Below, one piece after another: positions 26,246 to 46,011 of a stretch of DNA of 64,000 bases. The stretch lies in contig OY997650.1 of assembly GCA_963921795.1 (NCBI GenBank), positions 21,299,522 to 21,363,521 on the forward strand. Reading direction: 5' to 3'. Both the position numbers and the translations under genes were made by a program. The notes beneath the pieces are model-generated. The model saw only the letters and a program-made list of their open reading frames with translations, made no database searches and was not told the origin of the DNA. The stretch's first letter is position 1. Each line of letters starts with the position of its first letter. This stretch comes from Nannobrachium achirus. Lineage: Eukaryota; Chordata; Actinopteri; Myctophiformes; Myctophidae.

Positions 26246-26703
26246 CCTCGTCTTGCCCTCCGCTGGCTCCCTCCCTGCGCTCTGCGCGTAACAAGCGTCT
26301 CCATTTGGACATGATTTGGCACAGAGAGCGCGCGCGCGAGCAAGGGCGAGAGACCCACACATCGGCCGATATACAAGTGACTCCAGTGGCACTTTCCTTT
26401 TATCTAACTGTGAGCAACTCCTCACTCCTCTAACTATGGATTTAACCCGCACATGGCTCTATATAGCCTACCACAATGTTTCATTGCCTGTATTTGAGAC
26501 GGATGGATTCACACCAACAGTGAAGCGTTTGCTGTAGCGAATCGAAACCACCGTTTTTTGTGGATTTGCATTTGTTTCTTTGATTCGAAAAAGAATACGG
26601 ATGCGTCTTCACACATGCCAAAACGTTGTGTATTTTCCGACAATACGTTAGAGGATTCGTTTTAATCGCAATAAAACGTGCCTGTGTGAATGCCGCCTAA
26701 GCT
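25763..26703. mobile_element. DNA element inserted in the LINE copy
   Basis: 'CTAAGCTGACT' occurs on both sides (about 25752 and 26696) and looks like the target-site duplication. The inner ends TAAGGCCACATTCTCA and TGTGAATGCCGCCTAA are imperfect inverted repeats. The interior holds the (CT)n tract and no coding frame of note. Confidence 0.5.
26174..26241 (+). repeat. (CT)n microsatellite
   Basis: About 34 uninterrupted CT dinucleotides. Serine-leucine and arginine-glutamate open frames through it are artefacts. Confidence 0.98.
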
Positions 26704-27491
26704 GACTTTCCAAGAGTAGGAGCAGTGGTTCTACTCCAAGTCTCTCTTGTGTGACAACTTCTCACCCAATCTCTAAGGGAGATGCCAGCCATCCGTCTGA
26801 GAAACCTCATTTCGGCCGCTTGTACCCGGGACCTAATACATGAAGTGTGGGTCATGACTCATGACCGAAAGGTCATGAGTCATGACCCACACTTCATGAC
26901 CATACAGCAAATGAGAGTAGGAACAAAGATTGCTTGGTAGACAGAGCACTTTGCCCTCTGACTCAACTCTTTTTTCCCAATACTCAAACTCCTACTCCTA
27001 CTCCCCAGGTGAAGGAGTTTAAGTATAACTTTTTGTGTTTTTTCGTAAATTAATGCCCTATACTTGCTCATCCAACGGCTCACACAAAAGCATCAAAAGC
27101 TGAAGAACTGCAAGCTCGAAATGCGGCGTAAAGCAACACGTTTCGAGCTGACAGGTCTGCTACTTTTGCTATTTTTGAATTCAGACGTATGAGGTTTCCA
27201 CCCGACAGGGTGCAGTCATAAAAATCTTATAATACACTTGAGGGACTGGATCTGCTGGCACAACTGCACTACTGACTGTTGTGTGGGCTATAATAGATGT
27301 TGGAGAACAATTATGAAAGAATGTTTATTTATGACAAAAATCTCTGCGTAAATCAATAGGAAACAAGTGGTGAGTTAACTGGTTAAACATCATTTATATT
27401 ACACTTTTCCCCCAAGCCATCTTTTTACAGCAATAAGGATCATTTTAACCATTCTTGTCTATACACAAAACTGCTGATTAACAATGATGAC

Positions 27492-34945
<7,454 letters not shown>

Positions 34946-35569
34946 GATGGCAGTGGATCAGAGGACGTCCAGGAGAGTGAGAGACTATCTGCTCTCAGCA
35001 TGTTTGTAAGTATACTAACCTTTGGACTGTATGGTCGTGGCCCATACAAGTGGTTGAATCCGTTTTCTAATTGACTTGGACAGAGGAGTTTTTCAAACTG
35101 TTATCAGTGCAGTGCACGACACAATAACCTACAAACAAACGCATACTGTACAGCACAGAGCATATTTGCAAAGAGCTCATTATTTGCTTGGATGTAGACT
35201 TTGTAACCCTCCGGATTCACATCCATACAGGTGCATCTAAGGCCAAAATGAACTGTGTGCACTGTGTGATCTGTTTTCAAGAGGCTCTTTTAAAGCACAA
35301 ACACATGTTTGAAATGTGACAACATGAATTACTCATCATCATTAAGGTATTAAAAGCAACACCGCAATATTTGTTTTTATATCAACAGATAAATGTAATT
35401 CTATAACAAAGAGAGTGTAAAAACCACCATGTCTACCATTTCCTATTGTCTATTTCATTTCATACAAATGCTTTTCATGTCGAGAGTTCATTTTTATTTC
35501 AAAGATGAGAAATTTGACGTCAGCAACATCAACACAACAATCATTAAAGAAATTACAACACAAAGTACA
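34946..35569. other. habp2 5' flank and 3' flank of the second TRIM
   Basis: AT-rich DNA without recognised coding sequence or repeat. It should contain the habp2 promoter and 5' leader near 34950-35100, but no convincing TATA box was seen. The 35400-35569 part is the likely 3' end of the minus-strand TRIM that stops at 35570. Confidence 0.5.
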
Positions 35570-38500
35570 CTAGTCTTTACTGGTACAGAGAGTACTAGTA
35601 GGTGAAGGTATGTTACAGATCATGATAGGTCTGGCGTTGGTGCCTTTGTGGTCATGCCCCGGGCACACAGCTAGGTGGAGGCAGTCTGTGAACGTGCCTG
35701 CACAGAAGGAGAACAGAGGGGCCATGTTGTCTGCCGCTAAAAACGTCACTAAACCTGCAGGAAAACTACACAAAACACCAATGCGACGGAGGTGTTTGGT
35801 CACAGGCAGCTGATGGGGCACCCCTCCATGCCAGGCTGTGTACTCGCCGTCAAAAAACTCCACACACCAGGACGAGGTCCCCCGGCCCAGCCAGCAGTCC
35901 TCTGTGTTGCCTTTGCGAGGGATGGTTGGATAGGTGAGGCCCAGTTCCCAGTAGGTCTTTCCGGTTACGTCAATCTCCCAGTAGTGGCGGCCAAAGCTAA
36001 AGCCTTGTGAGCTGATGACGTTGAGCGTGGCATCAAACCGTCCTGGGAGGTCAGGCAGTTCCTGCCATGTGTCTGTGTAAGTTGCGCTGTCGCCCTCGGC
36101 CGAGATGATCAGCTTAAGGTGGGCAGTATCTGGATCGAGACGTGCATCACTGGAATCTGGAGACAGAAACCAAAGTCAACATCACTGATGTCTCTATTAG
36201 TAGATCGGATCACACTAGTCAATACAAAATTAAAACCAGGCTTTCCCACTGTGTGTAAAGCCTGGTGATGCGAGGTTAAGCCAAACATGTCCACTAGCCG
36301 AACATCATGTGTGATAGGTCAGAAGTTCAAGGGCGGCGTGATTTATTTCTGTTTTGTTTCTGCATTCATCCAAGGCGTGATTCTGCCAGAGCAGCCAGAC
36401 TTGAGATTTGAACCCTGTTCCGCATGTAGGAAGGGACACTAAAGCCAAACATCTTAACTACTTAGCCTTTTGTCAACTTGCTTTAGAAAGGAGGGATATA
36501 CAACACATCGACATGCAGTATCGGTATAGTGTTATAGGTCTCATTGAAACCTCCATACAGCGTTATCATTTATTTCCTTGTGACCAGGGAAGGAATTTCA
36601 TGGAGGCCATGAAGGCCATGCCATTGGCATTGTGCTCCTCAAACCAATGACATGACCTGAGGCCACAGTGGCCTTAATGCCTTAGCTGACTATATCACTT
36701 TCTCCTCTGTCTATTTCTTGACAATATGTAGACAGTAGACACCGGTGTCACTTTCTTGTCATGTAGATTCTGAAATCTTAACTCCCCCAAGACCCCATCT
36801 TTAAACCAATCCAGTGACTTTGGTTGGTACAGGGCTGAGCATGGCTCAGATTGTAAATACCATCATTTATCTATTTCACTGCAGATTAGGTTTATCATCC
36901 CTAACCATTATATTCAACAAATTCTTTCAATGGACTAAAATCTTGTTTTATTTGATGGCCTTCCTGCCCTGGCATTTGGCCTTTGTGCCCTCAAAAAATG
37001 GACAACACCAAAGGCCAAGTGGCCTTGCCCCTAAAATGATGAAATTCCAGGCCTGCTTGTGACTGAGTGAAATGAACACACAGTGGCAAGCTGTGTAAGG
37101 TTAATGCGTGTGAACTGACAGCTCTTGAGGAGGGTCTTGGTGATGGGGGTCTGGGAGCGGATCAGCAGCAGCATGTTGTTGGTGAGGCTGAGGATCTGCT
37201 CTGCTTTGGCCTCATCCAGCTTCACGCTGCTGGGCTCTGTGGTGTTCAGCAGCTCCATCACCCTGTGGGAGACACAGACAGTGGTGGGGAAAAAGTACTC
37301 ACACGTTTTACTTAAAGCTAGGGTAAGTCATTTAATTTAAGTTTCAGTTTTAGCAGGCGGGCCTTGGTGGGCGTAAGGCTAAACCCTAACCCCACTCGAC
37401 CATGATTGGAGGAAGGCCTCCACTCTATCCTGATTGGAGGAAAAAAACATGGACCAAACACTCTATAGTAACTATTACTATCAGAACATAGACCCATTTT
37501 GTTATTATTTTTAATTAAATTAACCCTACCTTTAAGTAAAAGTATCAATACTGCAAAAGTCCAGAATTCAAAATTTACTTGAGTAAAAGTACAAAGGTTT
37601 TGGCATCAACGTGTACCAAAAGTAGAATAGGAATCATTGCCGCGGCTGTTGTCGGCAAGTCCGGCGACGACGCGGCAGACGCCGGTGCCGGGAAGTGTAT
37701 TCGCTCCTTCTGACTCATTGTGCAGAATGTCCCATTTCAAGTTTTCAAATCAATAAAAATCTAAAATAGCTGATCTACAAGCTTGTAAATTGACTATTTT
37801 CAAACGGCTGAAATATATCTAGGGCTGTTTATGTATGTTTTGCAATAATAATAATCAAAATCTACAAAGTATAAAGTTGTCAAATAAATGTAGTGGAGTA
37901 AAATTACAATATTTGGATCCGAGATGTAGTGGAGTAGAAGTAAAAGTACTGAAAATTGGACATACTCCAGGAAAGTAAAAGTATCTCAAAATGACAGGAC
38001 TTGAGTAAATGTACTTAGTTACTTTACACCACCGGAGACAGACGTCCAGAAATGGCGTCAGCTGCTATTTGTATGACTGTAAAATGAATGTTAATTAAAG
38101 TTGGAGAGTAAAAATGGAGCCGTGATGGACGGTCTCTCTTGGGAGGGCTGCTTCAGCAGGGCCGGATGTAAGCTCTAGTAGTAGGTGGGGCGAGAGGAAA
38201 TGCCAGGGGGGCAACCTTTTTAGGGGGTCATAACGCCAGAAATGCATAAAAACCTATGCATTTTGGCACACTTATACCAATGACACACCACACCATGCTG
38301 TGTACAGTACAAGTCACAGAACTTAAGAAATAAAATACACAAAAAAGTAAAAAAAAAAAGAAAACAATCACACCCGTGTGAACTGAGCGGTGGTTTACCC
38401 ACCTCATAGATCATGTGTACCGATTTTTGTGACATTTGAAGAAAATATGTAGGAAAAGGAGCAAAAAGTGTGTTTTGGAGAAAATTCAAGATGGCGGAAA

Positions 38501-39295
38501 ATCTATCCTGGCGCAAATGGGCGTGGCCTATATGGGGCCTTGGCCCAAGGAATCCAGGGAAAAAAGAATTTTAATTTTCCGATCTACGGTTCAAGAGTTA
38601 CGGGGCAAAACGTAAAGTGGGCCATTATAGCGCCACCATGAGGCCGAGTGATGTAATTATTTTTCGATTCATTCTTAAAATCATTATGAATCTCCTCTCC
38701 GAGGTTTGAAACTGTAGCTCCAATGGTTTACGAGAGAAAAATACTTGAAAGTGATTTCTTGCATTGTCCCATTATAAGTCAATGGGGACAATTAAGCGTC
38801 GTTTTTTGCCGATTACGTCGGCATGGTAAGGCGGATCGGAACGAAAGGTAATAGCACACCATTCTCGGCCGAGCCGCACATTTTGATGTATATATTGCGC
38901 GAGTGGCGTAAATGGTGCGGCACTAGTTACGCGCCGAAGTTTAGGCTACATACAGACACGGACGGAGACAGACAGACCCACACACACAGCCACGTATAGG
39001 AGCGTTGTGACCACCGCTCAAAAAAAACACAAAAAAAACAACAAAAGGTTAAAGAAATGATAAATAATGTGATGACAAAAGACAGACATGTTACTGGTGT
39101 GATAGCTATATAAACTGATGTGATTGACAAAGATGAATGCAAATGATACTATAAACTGATAGATATAGATTGATACACTGATATGAGACTAGATGGATGA
39201 TAGATATGATACTGGATAGATTGAGACACTGAGATGACACTAGATGGATGATAGATATGATACTGGATGGATAGATTGATACACTGATATGACAC

Positions 39296-39353
<58 letters not shown>

Positions 39354-41597
39354 TGACACTAGACAGACAATGACATTATATTTCCTCCAAATTTGCGACA
39401 AGGAAAACAAAAGCACGCATCTAGCTTCACTGAATATTCCAGCCATGGTCTTCCTCCACGGTACCAGCCCGGGCTGAATGGGCGTGCTGTCTTGCCAAAA
39501 TGACGTTTTGGAAACACAAGATTAGCGGGCTGTGATGGTGCTGTTGTGCTTAAGCCAGTGCTGTTAGCAGCGGCCACTGCTGCGTCGTGTACGTCGAAGC
39601 TTTCAGCTTGTGTTGCCGTGCTTGTGGAACTCAATTGGGGGTTAGGGTTTGGGTCGGGTCGAGGAGCAGCAGCTCTACCTCCTGCTCCCTGTGTGCTGTT
39701 GTCGGCGGCCGCTGCTGCGTTGCGAACGGCGACGCTTTCAGCTTGTTGCCGTGCTTGTGGAACTCAATTGGGGGTTAGGGTTTGGGTCGGGTCGAGGAGC
39801 AGCTGTACCCCGAGTCGACGACGGCTCGGAGCCTGCCTCTGGACTGACTGGAGCCGTAGCAGCAGTGCTACTCGCGTCGCGAGGTTTAGAAACCAGAAAT
39901 CGACGCATATTGACCGAAAGAGCCAGAGAAAGAGAACAGAAGTTAAAGTGAAACAAGCTGCAAGCACAACTAAAAAACAAACTGTTCCTTCTCTCGATTA
40001 GTTCCTTAATGCGCTGGACAAAACTGAAGTTAGTTGGCAACCAGAAGTGGTGCGTGTACTTGTCTGTCGAGACGAGACTGACTGCTGTTCCCTCCTACGC
40101 ATTCAACGCATATCGGGGGCGGAGCTGCTGGCCTGGCTGGAACATTATTATTTGTTTTACTTCTTTTGGTGCAGAGAGGGAGAGAGATGGCATTGGCGAT
40201 CGGAGTTTTTAAAATGTATATATAATGAAATGGTGTTGGTTTTGGTGGTGCGACAGCTGTAGCATAATATTAAAAAAAAAAAAAAAAAAAACGAAATATA
40301 TATATTTTTATTTTTTCAAGCCATCTTGTTTGGTGGGGCAGACAGGGCATTTAGGGGGGCAATGCCCCCCCTTGCCTATGGGGAGATCCGGCCCTGGGAG
40401 GGCACTCGAAGACGCAGCATATCATATAATTGGAGAATAAACACTATTAGTATAGTAGGTTTGTATACATTTAGTTTTGGTCTTAGATTCCATACCTGCC
40501 AATACTCTCCGTGTCCTGCAAGACAAGGGGGGGGGATAAAGAAATATTTACCAAAGAGACATGATGTTAATTTAATTTCTCTATCAAATAAATAAATGGC
40601 TTTAGTCACCATTGCACTGGGATCAATGTCCAGAGACAGTTCCACTGTAAGTCTGGCCAGGTGTTGCTCTATTTCCTGGATAAGAGAACAATTCTTCTCC
40701 ATGAGCCCGTCCAGTGCCGACACAGCAGCTCTCTCTTCCATCTCTAGGTGGGCTAGAGTCAACATCATGTCCTCTTCCAGAACCTTATGGATCTCCTGAT
40801 ACTTCCTGATGATGCCGTCCCTTATGACCGCAGACTTTGTCTAGGTCACGCACAAGCATTGATCATTGTGAGCAGGTGGGCAACGTGCAGTCAATATACC
40901 TGAACACTATATGTTACAGAATTCACATAGATAATATACTGTTTAGGCCAGGGGTCTTCAACAGGGGTCCGGGACCCCTGGGGCGTCCTCAGAGTTACTA
41001 CAGGGGGTCCTCCAAATCTTTGAGACATAGACACTTCTTTTTCTTCCTTTTTTAACTTGAACCCTAGCGTCCATATTCGGAGACTTTAGCCACAAATAGC
41101 AGATCTACAAGCTCACAACGCCTCGCGCTGCAAGGTGTTGTGAGCTTGTAGATCGGCTATTTTCGGCAAAGAGGATTTGTGTAGAGGGGAAAAAGAGCAC
41201 ACTAAGTACAGAGTGAAAGGTCAAGTTTATTAAGTATTGACGGTTAAAGTGGTTAAATATCTGAAAACACACATTGACATGAATCCAAAATACACTGATG
41301 ATTGTGCTGTCAAACAATGAAACTATATGGAATCCATGATAGGGATGAGGGGGTCCCTGCTTCATCTCTCTCTCAACTAAGGGGTCCTTGGCCTGAAAAC
41401 GTTGAAGACCCCTGGTTTAGGCCTATAAATACACAGCACATGAAAATAAGACGTTGTTGTTGAAGTAAAATCTAGAGCAGTGACCAGTACAAACATCTTA
41501 CTGTGAGTTCTGATTGACGTGCAGCTAGTTTCTTCAGCCGGTATTTCACTGCTTCCCTTTGCCTCTGCAGACTCTCCTGCTGCTTTTCTAACTTCTC
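35570..41597 (-). CDS. TRIM-type coiled-coil/SPRY gene, 5' exon(s) not found
   Basis: Exons, 5' to 3': 41597-41502 (96 nt), 40840-40610 (231 nt), ~40515-40496 (20 nt), 37262-37120 (143 nt) and 36156-35570 (587 nt, ends in stop). They total 1077 nt (358 codons plus stop) in one frame and match the TRIM coiled-coil exon pattern. The first two encode EKLEKQQESLQRQREAVKYR and KYQEIHKVLEEDMMLTLAHL. The last encodes PRY/SPRY (LDPDTAHLKL, FGRHYWEIDV, CWLGRGTSSWCVEF). Normally a RING/B-box exon precedes the 96-nt exon; none was recognised up to ablim1 at 50.1 kb. The gene may therefore be RING-less (as TRIM14 and TRIM16 are), may use an unrecognised exon, or may be a remnant. The 37120 boundary uses a GTCAGT donor because only that keeps frame. 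Domain and intron phases match the plus-strand TRIM at 1501, so they could be distant paralogues. Confidence 0.75.
37280..38036 (+). mobile_element. MITE ('GTGGTG...AAAAGTA' type) with nested TTAA element and palindromic core
   Basis: The ends are CAGTGGTGGGGAAAAAGTAC and GTACTTAGTTACTTTACACC, a common fish hAT-like MITE pattern. A second element is nested at about 37311-37540 with TTAAAGCTAGGGTA and ACCCTACCTTTAA ends, indicating a TTAA target (piggyBac-like). A decayed palindromic core is at about 37762-37802 (AAAATAGCTGATCTACAAGC). Confidence 0.65.
38158..40397 (-). mobile_element. Decayed hAT transposon (TTF-type zinc finger transposase) with nested insertion
   Basis: The termini CAGGGCCGGATGT (38158) and AGATCCGGCCCTGG (to about 40397) are inverted repeats. 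On the minus strand, 39634-39359 encodes QPANLVFPKRHFGKTARPFS and WLEYSVKLDACFCFPCRKF, the N-terminal zinc finger of hAT transposases of the TTF/ZMYM type. The rest of the transposase is missing. About 38220-39350 is replaced by another repeat with a (GACA)n tract (39300-39352). The 5' part carries an ~85-bp direct duplication (39594-39680 and 39722-39803). It lies in an intron of the minus-strand TRIM. Confidence 0.7.
40945..41415 (+). mobile_element. Intact relative of the MITE at 31198, with palindromic core
   Basis: The termini GGGGTCTTCAACAGGGGTCC and CGTTGAAGACCCCTGG bound ~470 bp. A full palindromic core is at 41095-41163 (ATAGCAGATCTACAAGC, CACAACGCC, then the reverse complement arm). 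Confidence 0.8.
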
Positions 41598-42235
41598 CTG
41601 TGTGAAAAGGGGGGTTGCAGAAACATTCACCACACAAAATGTCATTTCAACTTCCGCTAAATGGATCCAAGAGAATCATTCTTGTGAAGTGCAGCGGAAG
41701 CCTCATATCAGATCCCAGGTTTTTGTTATCTTAGATAGAAGTGAAAAGGAGCTTGGCTAACGGAGCATTGTGCAATGGTTAAATAAGTGTTCATTTAAAC
41801 ACTTGAGAGTTCAATAAACATTTAGGATTTTACAAATGAATCGCCCCCTGCCCTGTGTCAGGAAGAACAGCACAGTTCTGTCCCTTTGTCAGCGGCCTTC
41901 TCCATACAGGTTATTATTGCAAAGCATTGCAATTGGCAGTTGTGCAGTGATTTGTAAAACATGATATCATCTTCATCATCTTTTGCAGCTTGTGGCCTTT
42001 GCTGTGTAATTATGGTATGACCCACCAATAAAGCTGGAAACCCCTTGACCACGTCCCATATTTTGTTCATTATTCTCTTTAAACTAGTCCATACCATAAT
42101 TTCCACCCACCATCCGTCCGGGCGCACCAAGACTGTGACTACAGATCCCATATCACATGGTGATATGGTATCTATGCCAATGGATAATGGACAAAATGCC
42201 CATGTGCCATTTCAGATCAATCAGTCAACCCACCG

Positions 42236-43577
42236 AGTGGCCGAGCGTCTAGTCGGCGACCTGGCCAACTCGGGAACGATGTAAATAGGGAATGAATGCC
42301 CCACAGTTTAATGCAAACCCCATTATACCTGTTGTCATACGACCTGTTTTGACCATCTGTTTGCCTGTGTCCATTTATGCCCATATATGGAGATATCTGT
42401 CTGTCTGAGTCCATGTTATGCCCATATATGGAGATCTCTGTATCTGTCTGTCTGTGTCCCTTTTATGCCCATATATGGAGATCTCTGCCCTTTGGGCCAA
42501 GCGTCGGGTGCCGGCAAACCCCTTTTATTGTTTGCCGGTGTCTATTCATGCCCATATATGGAGTTATATTTCTGTTTGCGTCCATTTTATGCCCATATAT
42601 GGATATCTCTGTTTCTGTCTGTCTTCATCTTGAGCAGTAATAATACGCAGCCTGCTCGTCTAGTCGGGGACCGCCCTACTCGGGAAAGATGTAAATAGGG
42701 AATGAATGCCCCACCCTTTAACGCAAACCCCATTTATCTGTTTGCCTGTGTCCATTTATGCCCATATATGGAGATATATTTCTGTCTGCGTCCATTTTAT
42801 GCCCATATATGGATATCTCTGTATCTGTCTGTCTTCATCTTGAGCAGTATACACAGCCTGCTTGCTTTGCCACCTGTGGGGAATGATGCCCCTCCGGTTG
42901 TCAGGCAATACCCATCATACCCGTTGTTCGGTTACGTCATACTGATGACATTCAATACGTAACCATGGCATTTTTGTTGACTCATGTGGCGTACGTGATG
43001 TCAGAGTCTTTTATCAAGTGATGTCACAATGAGTCAGCGCTTGAGCCGGTTTCCTCCGAGACCATCTGTTTGCCTTTGTCCCCTTATGCCCATTGCCCAT
43101 ATATGGAGATCTCTGCACACACGGTACCGGTTGTGGAAAACTCTGATGTCAGACATCAGCTCCGCATACGGGCATTCTTTTTATGCCCATATCTGGAGAA
43201 CGCGTGTGCCGGTGGGAAGAACGGTTCTCGAGATACGCGGATTACATACATACATACACATTCACAGAGATTTTTTGTTGACTCATGTGGCGTACGTGAT
43301 GTCAGAGCCTTTTATGAAGTGATGTCACAATGAGTCAGCGCTTGAGCCGATTTCCTCCGGAACAGCCTGATGTCAACAATCAGCCCCGCATAAGGAGATT
43401 CCGAACGTTTCGCGCCGCTTCGGGTCGGGCCGAGGCCCGGCACTGCACACCGCGCCGCGGCGGGGAACGCGCGTGCCGAATCTGAAGCCGGTGGGACGAA
43501 CGGTTCTCGAGATACGCGGATTACATACAGACACACACGCAGACAGACAGAGATTTGGCGCATTTATAGATAGATAT
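42236..43577 (-). mobile_element. Second Helitron-like element with CArG-box minisatellite
   Basis: It shares the body and minus-strand 5' end (TCTATCTATAAATGCGCC) of the element at 31590, and 'GCGTCTAGTCGGCGACCTGG' near its other end. The terminal GC hairpin is missing, so the 3' end is truncated or changed. About eight perfect CCATATATGG decamers occur between 42381 and 43106. A ~90-bp block (GTTGACTCATGTGGCGTACG...) is present twice, near 42976 and 43278. Confidence 0.65.
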
Positions 43578-44104
43578 GTTAACTTCATAGACACATACAA
43601 AACTGAAAAAATACAAAACTATGGCACCACCTCTTTAAAAGTTCTCATTTAAATCAAAGTCTTTTCACGACTGAGAAAACAACGCAGTGAGTTGGATTTA
43701 GATGTGAATCACTTTTGAGCATTAAGTAACACTCAATGACAAAGTGAAGGACTTTCTTTATCTACGACACATGTCTGTATACTGTACACAATGTGTAAAC
43801 TGATCCAGAGGAAAGGGGTCAAGTCACACACCTTTTGGTTAATGCTTCAGTAGTGACATGCGAGTGGAACTGTACACAGAACGCTTTCTATAAACTGAGA
43901 AATCCCCATTTTCAGTGCCATGTTCCCAGAGGATAATTATTTAGGAAAGCACTAGGTTAAGATAGATTGTATTCAAAAATACGGTAAATGCTAGGGGTTT
44001 CCTGTCTGCATTATTATGGATCCCACATCGGTTCTAGGAAACCCCTCTGTGATTGGTCAGAACTTAAAGTCACTGTGATTGACAACCTGTACAGTATTAT
44101 CCTA

Positions 44105-44615
44105 GAGCAGACCTGGGCATTGTGCAGCCCGGGGGCCGTATGCGGCTCTTTGGTTCACTCTGACCGGCCCTTGTAGGGTTAATGGCAAATTACAAAATAA
44201 ACACATTTTCAAATGTTACATCATGCATGGACTAAAGCTGCATTTATTTTATTTAGACGTTTTTTATTCGCGAACAGATTTGGACGCATTGCGTACATCA
44301 GCACGTGTGTGATCATTGGATCATTGTCTCGTTAACAAGCAGGTGGTCAGACTGGTCACAAGTCAAGACGACCTGCCTACTTTATCTATCAAAAATGGCA
44401 AAAAAAAAAAGAAAAGTCGATGCCGAATGCAGGGTTTTCAACAAAATTTGGACTGCTAAGTATTTATTTACTGTAGTCGGAGGTAAACCTGTGTGTTTAG
44501 TTGCAGGGTGCACATCTTGCGGGGATCACTGCCTTTTGGCCCGGCCCTACACAATATTTCCAGTTGTTCAAGTGGCCACAAGGCAAAAAAGAATTGCCTA
44601 CCCCTGTCCTAGAGG
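44105..44615 (+). mobile_element. hAT element remnant with BED/GTF2IRD2-like transposase fragment
   Basis: The ends CAGACCTGGGCATTGTG and ATTGCCTACCCCTGTCCT are hAT-like inverted termini. The interior encodes MAKKKRKVDAECRVFNKIW and VVGGKPVCLVAGC, the N-terminal part of hAT transposases of the GTF2IRD2/Charlie type. The expected CxxC finger (PVCLVCGE) is altered. Most of the transposase is deleted. Confidence 0.7.
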
Positions 44616-44753
44616 ACCTAGAAGACAGTAATACATACAGAATGTTGCAAGAGTAAGATAATTCAAATCATGATTTCAAATCCTTTAGTGTGGAATGTGG
44701 AATGCACACTACCTGGCTCAGACCCCAGCTGTGTCCGAAATCACTGCTCCCTA

Positions 44754-45816
44754 GTCCGGGAAAAAAAGGGTGATTTTTGGCTGAACGTGGATTCGCTTGT
44801 AAAAGTTTTTTTCTCAACTGATTCTTGTAGCTTGGGGTCACCTCTTAAGGATTCAAGAGGATGACCAGTGATATCCATTGAGCATTTTTTATTATTAACC
44901 CCTTAATGCCTGAAACATGGGCTCCCATTGACTTTCTATACAGGAGGAAAATACCCAGAAAAAGATTATTTTTCGGGGTATTTAAGGAGGATCTGAGGGG
45001 TCTAACTAGGGGTTTGTCATGATGCTGAATCCATTGCAGGCATTTGTTTTGCACAAAAAACATTCCGTGGGCTAGAAATAGCCTCAGAAAACAATACACG
45101 TATGGGTGAGTATTCATGTTAGTCGGAGGCCTTAGGGTTTTTTTTTCTTGTGCTAATCAGTCTAAAAGTGCAAAATTTTGCATAGATGTAGCTCAGGGCA
45201 TGCTCTAATGATTTAGCTAGGTCGGCGACCTTCGGGTCACCACAACACCCACAAAACTCTGAAAAGTGATGACTCATCACTTTTCATCACTAAAGTCGAT
45301 GGGAGCCCAACTTGATTTGGCCGCTGTGGCGACCCCGAATGTCGCAGACTCGGGCGCCCTAGCTAAATCATTAGAGCAAGCCCTGAGCTACATCTGTGCA
45401 AAATTTTGCACTTTTAGACTGATTAGCACGAGAAAAAAAAACCCTAAGGCCTCCGACTAACATGAATACTCACCCATACGTGTATTGTTTTCTGAGGCTA
45501 TTTCTAGCCCACGGAATGTTTTTTGTGCAAAACAAATGCCTGCAATGGATTCAGCATCATGACAAACCCCTAGTTAGACCCCTCAGATCCTCCTTAAATA
45601 CCCCGAAAAATAATCTTTTTCTGGGTATTTTCCTCCTGTATAGAAAGTAAATGGGAGCCCATGTTTCAGGCATTAAGGGGTTAATAATAAAAAATGCTCA
45701 ATGGATATCACTGGTCATCCTCTTGAATCCTTAAGAGGTGACCCCAAGCTACAATAATCAGTTGAGAAAAAAACTTTTACAGGCGAATCCACGTTCACCC
45801 CCATTTTTCCCGGACT
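44754..45816. repeat. ~1.06 kb foldback element with ~510-bp near-identical arms
   Basis: The left arm (44754-45265) and right arm (about 45275-45816) are reverse complements with very few differences, meeting at GAAAAGTGATGACTCATCACTTTTC (~45258-45282). The outer ends AGTCCGGGAAAAA and TTTTTCCCGGACT pair. Each arm can be read as the same frame, MNTHPYVYCFLRLFLAHGMF, which continues on both strands; it resembles no known protein. Confidence 0.85.
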
Positions 45817-46011
45817 ATTCACACAGCGGCCATTTTGCTATTAAATTAATGAAATGCCACCCCGTTCTTTTAATGCAGAATGCGGTCTATATAGTAGGGA
45901 GTTCTATCTCTAGAGGAGGGACTAGTGATCTTGAAGTAAAAAAAAAAAAAAAAAAACGTTTTGTGTTCCAGATAAACGTCTTTATTTTTCTTTCAGCACA
46001 ATGGCATGTAG

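Larger units (their letters stand above)
25550..27035 (-). mobile_element. Rex3/RTE-like LINE 3' fragment, split by an insertion
   Basis: The two parts, 25550-25762 and about 26704-27035, both match the minus strand of the 18796-19519 fragment. Shared text includes the 'CATCCATCAACCGCTTATCC' tail, 'GGGAGGCATCCGTAC', 'GAGATGCCAGCCATC' and 'CCCAGGTGAAGGAGTTTAAGT'. An internal palindrome near 26838-26900 ('GTGTGGGTCATGACTCATGACC' type text, inverted) shows local rearrangement. The coding frame is broken; this is a dead copy. Confidence 0.7.
24841..27491. other. Intergenic DNA: end of PITP unit 3, then nested elements
   Basis: Unit-3 flank persists to about 25125. Beyond that lie a Rex3-like LINE copy on the minus strand, a DNA element with a (CT)n tract inside it, and unremarkable AT-rich DNA from 27040 to the habp2 stop codon at 27492. 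No gene is recognised. Confidence 0.6.

Noticed and set aside
41858-42151. Minus-strand open frame upstream of the RING-less TRIM, with several Cys and His
   Set aside because: Spacing does not fit a B-box or RING, there is no matching donor and phase into the 96-nt exon, and nothing resembles a known TRIM N-terminus.
44845-45650. Mirrored frames in the foldbacks as a real protein gene
   Set aside because: The frames follow from palindromy, differ by stops between arms, and shift frame between the two elements; no coding bias could be shown.
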